DNA of 64,000 bases. Origin: Prochlorococcus sp. AG-347-J19. Lineage in GTDB: Bacteria > Cyanobacteriota > Cyanobacteriia > PCC-6307 > Cyanobiaceae. Within the stretch, counting starts at the first letter, position 1. Every line of letters starts with the position of its first letter. The stretch covers positions 62,001-126,000 of the forward strand of contig QCBV01000004.1 of NCBI GenBank assembly GCA_003279015.1, written 5' to 3'. Both the position numbers and the translations under genes were made by a program. Positions 45,739 through 55,369 of this stretch are shown in pieces. Under the pieces are notes generated by a model. That model did no database searches and was not told the DNA's origin. It saw only the letters and a program-made list of their open reading frames with translations.

Positions 45739-47115
45739 TTAGATAATATTTTTTATCGCTTCTTTAAACTCACTTCTTTGTTTAACACCTTGCCATTGTT
45801 TTTTTAATAATTTTTCTTTAAAAAGTTGAACTGTTGGTGTGCCATTGATACCAGCTTGTTTTGCAATATCTTGATCTTTATCAATATCTATTTCAACGCC
45901 AAGAACTGCACCATCAAGCTCTTTAATTACCCTTTTTAACTGAGGTTTTAAAACATGACATGGGCCGCAACTTGGAGAACTAAAAATTACTAAGATAGGT
46001 TTTTTACTCTCGTGATAAAGTTTCCTTAATGCATAACTGCCTTTTTGCCATTCAGAATTTGAATCAAAAGTATCTTCATTAACTTCTTCTTCATTAAAAT
46101 CTGATGAATTAAGTTTTTTTTCTGGTTCTGGTGTTTCTCTGACTATAGTTTTTGCTAAGTTTTTCTCGGCTAGCCACCTTTCGGTAGCTAATGCTGCCAT
46201 GCATCCAGTTCCTGCAGCGGTAACTCCTTGTCTCCATTCAGAATCGACAACGTCACCTGCTGCGAAGATGCCTTCAATAGATGTTTCTGGCCTTCCTGAT
46301 TTGCAAGCAATATATCCTTTATTATCTAGATCAATTTTGTTTCCTAAGAACTTCGTATTTGGTGTGTGACCTATCGCGTAAAAAAGACCTTTTATATTGA
46401 TTTCCCCTTTACCTTCTAGAGAGTGAATAGTTTCTATTTTCTCAAGCCATTCAGAGCCATCCGCTTTATTAACTTTTGTGTTCCAATGAATTTCTATCTT
46501 TGGATTAGCTTTTACTCTATCTACCATTGCTGCGCTAGCCCTTAATTTTTCTGATCTAACAATCAAATGCACTTTGCTCCCATACTTTGTGAGATATGCT
46601 GCTTCTTCACATGCAGAGTCGCCCCCTCCAATAACAGCTAATTCTTCACCTCTAAATTGTGGGGTCGCTCCATCACATATTGCACAAGCACTTATTCCTT
46701 TACTCCAGAATTTATCTTCATTTATCACTCCTAATCTATTTGCACTTGCTCCAGTTGCAATAATAATTGAGTTGGATTTTATAGTCCCTTCTAAAGTTTT
46801 TAATTCAAAGGGATGTGAATCAGTATTTATTGAGACAACATCACTTTCGTATAAATTAGTGCCCCATCTTTCGGCTTGAGCTTTCATTAGATCCATTAAT
46901 TCAGGACCAAGTACACCATCTGGAAAACCTGGATAATTTTCAACAAATGTTGTAGTCATTAATTGGCCACCAGGAATTCCACCAGAATTAAATCCTGTAA
47001 CGAGCAATGGTTGAAGATTTGCTCTCGCTGCATAAATTGCAGCTGTATATCCTGCAGGACCTGAACCAATAATTACAACATTTTCTACATTTGAAGTGTT
47101 CTCTTTATTCTCCAT
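45739..47115 (-). CDS. ntrC-type trxB: NADPH-dependent thioredoxin reductase C (reductase-thioredoxin fusion)
   Basis: 458 residues in two domains. Reductase (1-320): FAD loop VVIIGSGPAGYTAAIYAARA (14-33), redox pair ACAIC (C144, C147) and NADPH loop LAVIGGGDSACEEAAYL. After an acidic linker of ~45 residues comes a thioredoxin domain with IFSSPSCGPCHVLKPQLKRV (CGPC near residue 383). NTRC is the plastid/cyanobacterial enzyme that reduces 2-Cys peroxiredoxins using NADPH in the dark. The fusion form is typical of oxygenic phototrophs. The conventional name in cyanobacteria is ntrC, which clashes with the unrelated nitrogen regulator. Confidence 0.96.
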   Translation of the reverse strand: MENKENTSNVENVVIIGSGPAGYTAAIYAARANLQPLLVTGFNSGGIPGGQLMTTTFVENYPGFPDGVLGPELMDLMKAQAERWGTNLYESDVVSINTDSHPFELKTLEGTIKSNSIIIATGASANRLGVINEDKFWSKGISACAICDGATPQFRGEELAVIGGGDSACEEAAYLTKYGSKVHLIVRSEKLRASAAMVDRVKANPKIEIHWNTKVNKADGSEWLEKIETIHSLEGKGEINIKGLFYAIGHTPNTKFLGNKIDLDNKGYIACKSGRPETSIEGIFAAGDVVDSEWRQGVTAAGTGCMAALATERWLAEKNLAKTIVRETPEPEKKLNSSDFNEEEVNEDTFDSNSEWQKGSYALRKLYHESKKPILVIFSSPSCGPCHVLKPQLKRVIKELDGAVLGVEIDIDKDQDIAKQAGINGTPTVQLFKEKLLKKQWQGVKQRSEFKEAIKNII

Positions 47116-47194
47116 TTATTTGCTAATTTCAATATTAATAATAATAAACTCACCCAAATAATGTAGGGCGGATTTCACTCGATAGATTTATTAC

Positions 47195-47419
47195 TCAATC
47201 GTTGACTTTTTGATCTAATAACTTTTTTAATTCTTTTGGGAAGTTTAAAACAGAATCTTTTAAATTTTCATTCTTTTCTCCAATATGTAATATCCACTCT
47301 CTAAATTCTTCTGCGATTGCATAACTGTCTTCATACCTTTCTAAAGTGTCCATTGCAGAAATTCTATTGGTTGCCCAACAGGTCGCTATGTCGATCCTTT
47401 TTCTAATGAAATTGTCCAT
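47195..47419 (-). CDS. Small conserved hypothetical protein
   Basis: 74 residues, helical and soluble. RKRIDIATCWATNRISAMDT, then LERYEDSYAIAEEFREWILH and a Lys/Leu-rich end. Looks like a single folded helical bundle. Not recognised. Adjacent genes (NTRC and the His-rich protein) lie on the same strand. Confidence 0.6.
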   Translation of the reverse strand: MDNFIRKRIDIATCWATNRISAMDTLERYEDSYAIAEEFREWILHIGEKNENLKDSVLNFPKELKKLLDQKVND

Positions 47420-47573
47420 TCAAAGATTTAAGTTGCATATAGATAAACACACTAGAGAACCTATGTATTGTCTAATAAGTTACAACTTTGTACTTCCAAA
47501 CAATAATTTAATGTTTAATTTATATTTGAGCCGATTTTTGGGTAAATTATAAAGAAAATATAAAGAAATAGAG

Positions 47574-48152
47574 TTAGACTGCCTCGCTGTGATTTGCAAG
47601 TAGTCTTTCTACTTCCTCAAAACCCTCTTTAGCTGAATTTAATGCAAGTTCCTCGCTAACTTTTTCTTCTGATATTAATTTTGCGGATATTTTCTTTAAA
47701 AGAGTTTCTTTCTTTTCTCTTAGTGAACTAACAATTTCTTCTTCAATGATAGATTTTATTGCTTTAGAAATTATTTTTTTGTCATTTGCTTCCTCAAATG
47801 TGCCCTGGACTAATTCTTGAATAAATAATCGATGCACCTCACTACTTCTTAGAAAGCTTTCTGTGGCATTAATAATTCCTTCAACAAGAGCTTCATCAGG
47901 TTCAGAATCATTTTCTGCCAGCTTAAATTCCCAGTCTAAATGTCTTCTTTGCCAACCTGCTGAGTGAAGACTAGGCATGACTGTCTGTGAATAAGTATCA
48001 ACTGACATTTCATAAATTCTCTCTGCTAATTTCTCGCACCAGTCTTTACCATGTTTTTCTAGATTTTTCTGCATAGCTTGTCTTGGAACGGCATGACCAC
48101 CATGATGACTGTGACATACTCCATCAGGACATTCGATTGCTTTTATACTCAT
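47574..48152 (-). CDS. Conserved hypothetical with His/Cys-rich N-terminus
   Basis: 192 residues. N-terminus IKAIECPDGVCHSHHGGHAV has two Cys (residues 8 and 13) and four His within 15 residues, a plausible metal-binding patch. The remainder is helical: EMSVDTYSQTVMPSLHSAGW, QRRHLDWEFKL, then amphipathic Glu/Lys helices at the C-terminus. No known domain was recognised. Divergent from pntA (127 bp), so it may share a regulatory region. Metal binding is inferred from residue clustering alone. Confidence 0.65.
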   Translation of the reverse strand: MSIKAIECPDGVCHSHHGGHAVPRQAMQKNLEKHGKDWCEKLAERIYEMSVDTYSQTVMPSLHSAGWQRRHLDWEFKLAENDSEPDEALVEGIINATESFLRSSEVHRLFIQELVQGTFEEANDKKIISKAIKSIIEEEIVSSLREKKETLLKKISAKLISEEKVSEELALNSAKEGFEEVERLLANHSEAV

Positions 48153-48279
48153 TGGATTATTTAGTACCTATATATTCTAGATAGCTATTTTTTACAGAAA
48201 AGAAAATATATTTTTAACAAAAATCCAAGACTTTTGACTTTCTTCAATTTATATTTAGTATGTTAAAAAAATAAATAAA

Positions 48280-49410
48280 TTGACAAAGATACTTATTCCT
48301 TCCGAAAGAAGCTCTGGTGAAAGGAGAGTTTCAGCTACACCAGAAGCGGTAAAGAAATTAAAAAGCCTTGGATGTGATGTTTATATTGAAAGTTCAGCAG
48401 GAAAATTATCAGGATTTAGTGACTTATCATATGAAGAATCGGGCGGAACAATAATAAACAGTTCAGATCAAAAAATTTGGGGTGAAGCGGACTTAATATT
48501 TTGTGTTCAAACACCATCAGAGGATAATTTAACTAAGTTAAAGAAAGGCGCTGTTCTTCTTGGTCTTCTTAACCCATATGGCAATAAGGAGCTTCTCAAG
48601 ATTATTAATAGTAATAAGATTTCAGCTTTATCACTAGAGTTGCTTCCGAGGATTAGTAGAGCTCAATCTTCTGATGTTCTTTCTTCACAGGCCAATATTG
48701 CTGGATATAAAGCAGTTCTTTTGGCTGCAAGTGAGTTAGATAGATATTTCCCTATGCTTATGACTGCAGCAGGGACAGTCCAACCTGCCAAAGTAGTTGT
48801 TCTTGGTGGAGGCGTAGCAGGATTACAGGCAGTTGCGACAGCAAAAAGACTTGGAGCAATAGTATTCGTATCTGATATTAGACCTGCTGTTAAAGAACAA
48901 GTAGAGTCCCTCGGAGCTAGATTTATAGAACTTCCTGAAGTTGAGGAAAAGCCTGGAGAGGCAGGAGGTTATGCAAAAGCTGTAACACCCGAATTCCTCT
49001 CAAAACAGAAGGCAACTTTAACTAAATATTTATCTGAAGCTGATGTTGCTATATGTACTGCGCAAGTTCTAGGTAAAAAGGCCCCTATTTTAATTGACGC
49101 ACCCATGATTGAAAAAATGAGGCCTGGAGCAGTAGTTGTTGATTTAGCAGTTTCTCAGGGAGGCAACTGCGAAGGAACAAAATCAAATGAAACTATTATC
49201 AAAGATGGGGTAAAACTTATAGGAGCGGGCGAATTACCCTCTTCAGTTCCTTATGATGCAAGTTCACTTTATGCTAAGAACTTAACATCTTTGATTACAC
49301 CATTTATAAAAGATGGTGTAATTAAATTAGATAAAGAGGATGAACTCATTTCTGGATGTTTATTAAGCGATGAAGGAGTTGTTCTTCAAAATAAAGTTTT
49401 TGAAAATTGA
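48280..49410 (+). CDS. pntA: NAD(P) transhydrogenase alpha subunit, N-terminal part (PntAA)
   Basis: 376 residues from a TTG. The dI NAD-binding domain of the proton-translocating transhydrogenase, similar to alanine dehydrogenase: TKILIPSERSSGERRVSATP, NPYGNKELLK, VVVLGGGVAGLQAVATAKRL, and SPDDA-type loop GAVVVDLAVSQGGNCEGTK. Transfers hydride between NADH and NADP+. Here the alpha subunit is split into two genes (this and the following), as in Rhodospirillum and cyanobacteria. 12 bp before pntAB. Confidence 0.96.
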   Translation: MTKILIPSERSSGERRVSATPEAVKKLKSLGCDVYIESSAGKLSGFSDLSYEESGGTIINSSDQKIWGEADLIFCVQTPSEDNLTKLKKGAVLLGLLNPYGNKELLKIINSNKISALSLELLPRISRAQSSDVLSSQANIAGYKAVLLAASELDRYFPMLMTAAGTVQPAKVVVLGGGVAGLQAVATAKRLGAIVFVSDIRPAVKEQVESLGARFIELPEVEEKPGEAGGYAKAVTPEFLSKQKATLTKYLSEADVAICTAQVLGKKAPILIDAPMIEKMRPGAVVVDLAVSQGGNCEGTKSNETIIKDGVKLIGAGELPSSVPYDASSLYAKNLTSLITPFIKDGVIKLDKEDELISGCLLSDEGVVLQNKVFEN

Positions 49411-49422
49411 GGTTTTAAAATT

Positions 49423-49716
49423 ATGTCTTTTATAAGTCTTCTTTGGGTTCTTTTACTTGGTAGTTTATTAGGTCTCGAGTTAATTGGAAAAGTTCCTCCT
49501 ACTCTTCACACACCTCTAATGAGTGGAGCAAATGCAATTTCAGGAATAACAATGCTTGCAGCTTTGACTTTAATTGTAAAAGCAGAAGGTAACTTACCAC
49601 TTTTAATCATTGGTTCAGTTTCTCTTGGATTTGCTCTTTTCAACGTTGTAGGAGGTTTCTTTGTAACTGATCGAATGCTCGCGATGTTTAGTCGTAAACC
49701 ATCAAATAAGAAGTAA
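49423..49716 (+). CDS. pntAB: NAD(P) transhydrogenase alpha subunit, membrane part (PntAB)
   Basis: 97 residues. The short three-to-four-helix dII segment: SLLWVLLLGSLLGLELIGKV, PPTLHTPLMSGANAISGITM, then LLIIGSVSLGFALFNVVGGF. VTDRMLAMF is the conserved tail. Starts 12 bp after pntA and 8 bp before pntB, so all three form one operon. Confidence 0.96.
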   Translation: MSFISLLWVLLLGSLLGLELIGKVPPTLHTPLMSGANAISGITMLAALTLIVKAEGNLPLLIIGSVSLGFALFNVVGGFFVTDRMLAMFSRKPSNKK

Positions 49717-49724
49717 TTTTTAAC

Positions 49725-51164
49725 ATGAATCTACCTGTAATCATTAAATTCGTTATTGACCTTCTAGCAGTACTTTTACTGGCTTTGGGAATTAAAGGAT
49801 TGTCAAAAGTAAAATCAGCAAGGGATGCCAATAGACTAGCTGCATTTGCAATGTCGCTATCAGTAGTAGGATTACTTTCTTATTATTTAGGCACTTCTGG
49901 AATTGCTATTCAGTCTTGGATTTGGATAATAATTGGATCGATCATAGGTAGTTTGTTCGGAGCAATACTTGCAAAAAAAGTACCCATGACCTCCATGCCT
50001 GAAACTGTTGCATTATTTAATGGTTGTGGTGGTATGTCATCACTTTTAGTCGCCTTGGGAGTAGCTATTTTCCCTATATCTAAAAATGTAGAAAATCTTG
50101 ATTTTTTTAAGTCATTTATTAACGAAGTTTCAATATCTGTTTCTATATTTGTTGGTGCCATAACTTTCACAGGTTCAATTGTGGCGATGGCAAAGTTACA
50201 AGGCTGGTTGTCAACTCCAGGATGGACTCAGAGCAAAGTTAGACATTTCGTAAATATTGTTTTTGCAGTTGCTTCCTTGATAGCCTTTTTTGATTTGATA
50301 AACGGCAATACAAGTTCTATTTGGCTTTTAGTTATAGTTTCTTCTTTATTAGGTATTGGGGTTACTTTGCCAATTGGTGGAGCTGATATGCCAGTCGTTA
50401 TATCTTTATTAAATAGCTATTCAGGGATTGCAGCAGCAGCAGCAGGTTTCGTTGTAGATAGTCAGCTTTTGATAGTAGCTGGCGCAATGGTTGGAGCGGC
50501 AGGTCTAATACTTACTCAAGTAATGTGCAAGGGTATGAATAGATCATTGGTCTCAGTTCTTTTTGGAGGATCTTTATCTGCACAAAATACAACCTCCTCT
50601 GGTTCAGGAGAATACACAAATATAACTTCTTGCAGTGTTGAAGAATGTGCATTGACTTTAGAGGCAGCTAACAAGGTAATAATAGTTCCTGGTTATGGTC
50701 TAGCAGTAGCTCAAGCTCAACATACTTTACGGGAAGTGACAAAAAAACTAGAGCAAAATGGTATTGAAGTTGTTTATGCAATACATCCTGTAGCAGGGAG
50801 GATGCCTGGACATATGAATGTACTTTTAGCAGAAGCAGATGTTCCTTACGAACAACTTAAAGAGATGGATGTTGTGAATCCTGATTTTCCTGCAACGGAT
50901 GTTGTTTTGGTTTTAGGAGCAAATGATGTAGTTAATCCTCAGGCTAAAAATGATACTTCTTCTCCTCTTTATGGAATGCCAGTTCTTGATGTACAGGAAG
51001 CAAGAACTGTATTTGTAATTAAACGAGGTATGAGTGCAGGTTACTCCGGAATAAAAAATGATTTATTTGATCTGCCAAATACCTCTATGGTCTTTGGGGA
51101 TGCGAAGAAGGTATTAAATGATCTAATTGGAGAATTGAAGGATCTTGGAGTTGGGGAGAAATAA
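49725..51164 (+). CDS. pntB: NAD(P) transhydrogenase beta subunit
   Basis: 479 residues. N-terminal helices (1-270) form the proton channel with DRNRLA-type ARDANRLAAFAMSLSVVGLL and GGADMPVVISLLNSYSGIAA. The C-terminal NADP-binding domain dIII has VIIVPGYGLAVAQAQHTLRE, HPVAGRMPGHMNVLLAEADV, and VLVLGANDVVNPQAKNDTSS, the expected loop residues. Overlaps the next gene by 20 bp. Confidence 0.97.
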   Translation: MNLPVIIKFVIDLLAVLLLALGIKGLSKVKSARDANRLAAFAMSLSVVGLLSYYLGTSGIAIQSWIWIIIGSIIGSLFGAILAKKVPMTSMPETVALFNGCGGMSSLLVALGVAIFPISKNVENLDFFKSFINEVSISVSIFVGAITFTGSIVAMAKLQGWLSTPGWTQSKVRHFVNIVFAVASLIAFFDLINGNTSSIWLLVIVSSLLGIGVTLPIGGADMPVVISLLNSYSGIAAAAAGFVVDSQLLIVAGAMVGAAGLILTQVMCKGMNRSLVSVLFGGSLSAQNTTSSGSGEYTNITSCSVEECALTLEAANKVIIVPGYGLAVAQAQHTLREVTKKLEQNGIEVVYAIHPVAGRMPGHMNVLLAEADVPYEQLKEMDVVNPDFPATDVVLVLGANDVVNPQAKNDTSSPLYGMPVLDVQEARTVFVIKRGMSAGYSGIKNDLFDLPNTSMVFGDAKKVLNDLIGELKDLGVGEK

Positions 51165-52230
51165 TAGTATATCTTCAAGTTTTTCAGATTACATAAAAAA
51201 TAAGCCATTTCGAGAAGTCTTACCTTGGATAGGTGGCGACTTACAAACTTTGAGAGATACTTTTGTTATTGATCTTGGTAAATCAAAAAAAAATAAAAAA
51301 ATATTCTTTCCGATTAGTAAAATTCTTTCTAAAGAATTTGAATGTGATTATCTTTTAGGCTTTTTAGAATTACCTGAAAACTTGGACTCAATTAGGGGTT
51401 TTGTAATCGTTACACATGGTTTAGGGGGCTCAACTAAACGGTTTGGTTTAAGAAGAATCTCTAGGAAATTAGCAAATAATGGTTTTGGAGTTCTTAAATT
51501 AAATCTGAGAGGATCTGGATCTGCGAGATATTTAGCTAAAGGAAATTATTGTGCTAGATGCTCCAGTGATGTTATTTCAGCAATTAATTATTTTAAAAAA
51601 TTCATTAATTTAGAGTTTAAAGATCTTATTAAGATGAATAATCTTCCAATTTACGGAGTTGGATTATCTTTAGGCGGAACAATTCTTTTAAATGCCTGCT
51701 TAGATTACGATGAAAACAAAGGAGAAAAACTTTTAGATGGCCTAGCCTGCGTGAGTAGCCCTTTAGATTTATCATCATGCAGTCTCTGTATTGAAAAATC
51801 TAGAAATTATATCTACCAAAAATGGTTACTTCATCGCTTAAAAAATCAGTTATGGGAGGGATTTCATGATGAAGGCAAAATTCTTAATAATAAGAAATTA
51901 AGAAAAAAAATTAGAGCTTTAAAAAGTATAAGGGAATTTGATCAGGAATTTACAGCTCCAAGTTGGGGATTTGATTCTTTAGAAGATTATTATGTTAAAG
52001 CTTCTCCAATATTTAGAATCCAAAACTCAGTAAAAAAATTACCTCAAATGCTTTTTATTCATGCCAAGGATGATCCTTGGGTTCCATATAATGCAACTTT
52101 GAATTTAAGAGAGAAATTTATTGATAAATTTACTATTTTTATAACTGAAAAAGGAGGTCATAATGGTTTTCACTCTATTAATGGCTGCTGGTCAGACGAA
52201 GTAGTAAAGAACTGGTTTATTAGTATCTAG
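51145..52230 (+). CDS. YheT-like alpha/beta hydrolase
   Basis: 361 residues from a TTG inside pntB; another TTG two codons later is also possible. VIVTHGLGGSTKRFGLRRIS, KLNLRGSGSARYLAKGNYCA and IYGVGLSLGGTILLNACLDY (nucleophile Ser in GLSLGG) identify the YheT/UPF0017 group. DDPWVPYNA and KGGHNGFH supply the acid and His. The 20-bp overlap with pntB implies coupled translation. Substrate not known. Confidence 0.88.
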   Translation: MELGRNNSISSSFSDYIKNKPFREVLPWIGGDLQTLRDTFVIDLGKSKKNKKIFFPISKILSKEFECDYLLGFLELPENLDSIRGFVIVTHGLGGSTKRFGLRRISRKLANNGFGVLKLNLRGSGSARYLAKGNYCARCSSDVISAINYFKKFINLEFKDLIKMNNLPIYGVGLSLGGTILLNACLDYDENKGEKLLDGLACVSSPLDLSSCSLCIEKSRNYIYQKWLLHRLKNQLWEGFHDEGKILNNKKLRKKIRALKSIREFDQEFTAPSWGFDSLEDYYVKASPIFRIQNSVKKLPQMLFIHAKDDPWVPYNATLNLREKFIDKFTIFITEKGGHNGFHSINGCWSDEVVKNWFISI

Positions 52231-52561
52231 GACTATTTAAAAATGGTGTTTTTTTAAAAATCCATTTTTCTATTGGCTTACCGTTAATAATATGTGAGGT
52301 AAAAATTTCTGAAATTTTTTCTGGAGAAACTTTCTCGTACCAAATACCATCAGGCCACACAAGAAGAATTGGGCCGTTCTTACATATTCTTAAACAGTCA
52401 ACTTTTGATCTTAATATATGAACGTTTTTTGTACAGGGATCATTCTCAAATTCTTTTAAAGTCTTTTTCAGATGTTCCCATGTTTTTTGACCTTCATTGC
52501 TTTTAAAGCATTTCTGTTTTGTGGGTGTTGCGCATAGTAGAAGATGCTTTTTAATATTCAC
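52220..52561 (-). CDS. Thioredoxin-like [2Fe-2S] ferredoxin
   Basis: 113 residues. LLLCATPTKQKC and VDCLRICKNGP provide the four ligands (Cys-x7-Cys then Cys-x3-Cys), with GPILLVWPDGIWYEKVSPEK and EKISEIF characteristic of the thioredoxin-like ferredoxin family (CX_nC + CX3C). Electron partner unknown. Same strand as dxr (2 bp downstream of its stop); its own stop overlaps the convergent YheT-like gene by 11 bp. Confidence 0.88.
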   Translation of the reverse strand: MNIKKHLLLCATPTKQKCFKSNEGQKTWEHLKKTLKEFENDPCTKNVHILRSKVDCLRICKNGPILLVWPDGIWYEKVSPEKISEIFTSHIINGKPIEKWIFKKTPFLNSPRY

Positions 52562-52563
52562 TT

Positions 52564-53793
52564 TTATCCAATACTTACGTATTTTTTCCCTTTTTTAATC
52601 TCTTGCTCAACAAAAAGTCTGGCCCAATTGTCTACTTCAAGAATATCCTCCAATTCGGGATTCAAATTCAAATTCTCCATATGTGATTCACAAGCTTTAC
52701 TTATAAATGTTGGAATTTCTTGAAAAGAAATTTTTTCTTTAAGGAATTGTTCAACAGACATTTCATTAGCAGCATTTAAGACTGCAGGCATAGTCCCAGA
52801 AGATTTTCCTGCGGCATAGGCAAGTCCCATGCATGGATATTTAAACTCGTCTGGCTCTTTAAAAGTTAATTTTCCAATTTCACTTAGGTTTAATCTTTTC
52901 CAATTTGTTTTAAATCTTTCAGGCCAACTCATAGCATATAAAATGGGTAGTTTCATATCTGGCCAACCTAATTGAGCTAATACTGAAGAATCTTCCATCT
53001 CAATCATTGAATGAATAATACTTTGAGGGTGGATAACTATTTCGATATTTTCGTAAGAGGTCCCAAATAAATAATGAGCTTCTATAACTTCTAATCCTTT
53101 ATTCATAAGAGTTGCTGAATCTACAGTTATTTTTTTTCCCATATCCCAATTAGGATGTGAAGTTGCATCTTCCACTGTGACATACTTTAAATCCTCAACG
53201 GCCCAATCTCTGAAAGCACCACCAGAAGCTGTTAAATGTATGGCTTTTAAACCTTTAGGTATCTCTCCTGTTGAAAAATCTGCATTTTCATAATTGGGTA
53301 ATCCTTGTAAACATTGAAAGATGGCAGAGTGTTCTGAATCAGCAGGTAAAAGCCTACTATTATTTTTCTTTAATGCAGGAATAACAATTGGCCCTGCCGC
53401 AATTAAAGTTTCTTTGTTAGCAAGTGCAATATTTTTCCCCGCATTAATTGCTGACATTGTTGGAATTAAGCCTGCACATCCTACTATCCCTGTAACCACA
53501 GTATCTGCCTTATCCCATGCTGCAACTGCGTTAATCCCCTCCTTTCCACTCAAAACCAAGGGAGAACTATCCAAATCTAAGTTATTAATATTATCTTTTA
53601 GATCTTCTATAAGATTTTCATCCTCGATTGCAACTACTTCTGGTTTATGTGTTTTAACTTGTTCTGTTAATAAATTAATATTTCTTCCTGCTGAAAGAGC
53701 TACGGCTTTAAACTTATCAGGCTGCTCACTAGCTATCTCGAGAGTTTGAGTCCCAATTGAACCAGTAGAACCGAGCACAGTAATGTATTTCAA
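52564..53793 (-). CDS. dxr: 1-deoxy-D-xylulose 5-phosphate reductoisomerase
   Basis: 409 residues. Second step of the MEP isoprenoid pathway. NADPH loop [16 protein letters not shown]; metal and substrate region [29 protein letters not shown], then [20 protein letters not shown] with [11 protein letters not shown] are the conserved catalytic blocks. The flexible-loop residue order is intact. Supplies precursors for carotenoid and chlorophyll phytyl tails. Confidence 0.98.
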   Translation of the reverse strand: MKYITVLGSTGSIGTQTLEIASEQPDKFKAVALSAGRNINLLTEQVKTHKPEVVAIEDENLIEDLKDNINNLDLDSSPLVLSGKEGINAVAAWDKADTVVTGIVGCAGLIPTMSAINAGKNIALANKETLIAAGPIVIPALKKNNSRLLPADSEHSAIFQCLQGLPNYENADFSTGEIPKGLKAIHLTASGGAFRDWAVEDLKYVTVEDATSHPNWDMGKKITVDSATLMNKGLEVIEAHYLFGTSYENIEIVIHPQSIIHSMIEMEDSSVLAQLGWPDMKLPILYAMSWPERFKTNWKRLNLSEIGKLTFKEPDEFKYPCMGLAYAAGKSSGTMPAVLNAANEMSVEQFLKEKISFQEIPTFISKACESHMENLNLNPELEDILEVDNWARLFVEQEIKKGKKYVSIG

Positions 53794-53875
53794 TTTTCTC
53801 TGATATTTCTAATATCTTCCCATTTAAAGGTGTATTTAAAAAACAAAAATTTCAAATTGGTTTTTTTCTTAAAAT

Positions 53876-55345
53876 TTAGACCCTTATCCATGTTGTTAGT
53901 TCCTTTGATTGATCAATAAGTTCAATACCTTTTTCTTTTAACAAATTCCTGATTTCATCGGCCTTAGCAAAATCCTTTTCCTTTTTTGCTTTTAATCTTT
54001 CATTAATAAGTGATGATATTTCTTCTTCTGTTATTTTACTTTCTTTTACTAAAACCTCTTTTTTAAGACCAAGTACTTCAGTCAAATTTTCAAGAGTTTT
54101 AAAATTCTCAAGTAGAAAGAATGTCTCATTAAGGTCTATTTTAAAACCTTCAACCCTTTGAAATTGGTTTAAAAAGTTTTTTAATGGTTTCGCTAAATCG
54201 TAAATAATTGCAATAGCACCTGCTGTATTAAGGTCATTTCCCAGAGCCTCAGAAAATCTGAGCTTTTTTTGAGATAATTCAAAACTTATTTTCTCTTTAT
54301 ATTCTTCTTCGATAGATTCATTTTTATCAATAGATATAAAAGCACTTTTTGTAAGGTCCATAAAAGAAAGGGCTACATTAATGTTTTTCCAAGCTTCTGA
54401 AGCACTCCTTAAAGCTTCTTCAGTAAAATCAAGTGGTTTTCTATAATTAACAGTCATAACAAAATATCGCAAAGTCATAGGGCTTATACCTGACTTAATT
54501 AGCTCTCTGATAGTTTTGAAATTTTTAAGGGATTTACTCATCTTTTGTCCATTTACATTGACCATCCCATTGTGTAACCAATAGTTCGCTAGCTTTTTGC
54601 CATTGGCTGCTTCTGATTGGGCGATCTCATTCTCATGATGCGGAAAAATCAAATCAGAACCACCTAAATGGATATCAATAGTATCTCCTAATTCATCTTT
54701 AACCATCGCTGAACATTCAATATGCCATCCTGGCCTACCTTTTCCCCATGGCGAATCAAAATGTGGTTCATCATCTTTGGCTTTTTTCCAGAGTGCAAAA
54801 TCCTGCGGATTAAGTTTTTTACTATTTTCCTCATTATCCATTCTTCCTTGCTGATTGATATTTTGTTCTTGTATATTTTGATTACTTAGCTTTCCATAAT
54901 TTTTATTTTTAAAAACAGAATAATAAACATCTCCATCCTTAGAGTATGCGTAACCTTTGTCCTCAAGTATTGTTATAAAGGAGCAGATGTTGCATATATG
55001 ATTCGTTGCTCTTGGCATACTATCCGGACGCATTATCCCTAAAGAATCCATATCTTTATGAAATTCAATAATATTCTTTTCAGATACTTCCTTCATTGAA
55101 CTGCTTTCTTCTTTCGCTCTTTTTAAGATCTTGTCATCAATATCTGTAAAATTTTGAACATACTTTACTTTGAAACCACTGTAAATTAAAAATCTTCTCA
55201 ATACATCCCAAGCTATATAACTTCTGGCATGACCAAGATGACATAAATCATAAACAGTTACTCCACAACAATAAATTTTTACTACATCATCAATAGGCCT
55301 AAAAACCTCAACTCTTTTGCTTAAAGTATTAAAAAGTTTGATCAT
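53876..55345 (-). CDS. cysS: Cysteinyl-tRNA synthetase
   Basis: 489 residues. Class I synthetase: HIGH-type CGVTVYDLCHLGHARSY, zinc ligands in the N-terminal CCG and in IECSAM / PHHENEIAQSEA, and GQKMSKSLKNFKTIREL with the KMSKS loop. The C-terminal anticodon-binding region is Lys/Glu-rich. 24 bp downstream of polA on the same strand. Confidence 0.98.
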   Translation of the reverse strand: MIKLFNTLSKRVEVFRPIDDVVKIYCCGVTVYDLCHLGHARSYIAWDVLRRFLIYSGFKVKYVQNFTDIDDKILKRAKEESSSMKEVSEKNIIEFHKDMDSLGIMRPDSMPRATNHICNICSFITILEDKGYAYSKDGDVYYSVFKNKNYGKLSNQNIQEQNINQQGRMDNEENSKKLNPQDFALWKKAKDDEPHFDSPWGKGRPGWHIECSAMVKDELGDTIDIHLGGSDLIFPHHENEIAQSEAANGKKLANYWLHNGMVNVNGQKMSKSLKNFKTIRELIKSGISPMTLRYFVMTVNYRKPLDFTEEALRSASEAWKNINVALSFMDLTKSAFISIDKNESIEEEYKEKISFELSQKKLRFSEALGNDLNTAGAIAIIYDLAKPLKNFLNQFQRVEGFKIDLNETFFLLENFKTLENLTEVLGLKKEVLVKESKITEEEISSLINERLKAKKEKDFAKADEIRNLLKEKGIELIDQSKELTTWIRV

Positions 55346-55369
55346 CTTAAACTAAGTATTTCATAAGAT

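Noticed and set aside
53321-53749. 142-residue plus-strand open frame
   Set aside because: Lies fully inside dxr on the other strand; no start signal, no recognisable domain; mirror-frame artefact of a conserved gene.
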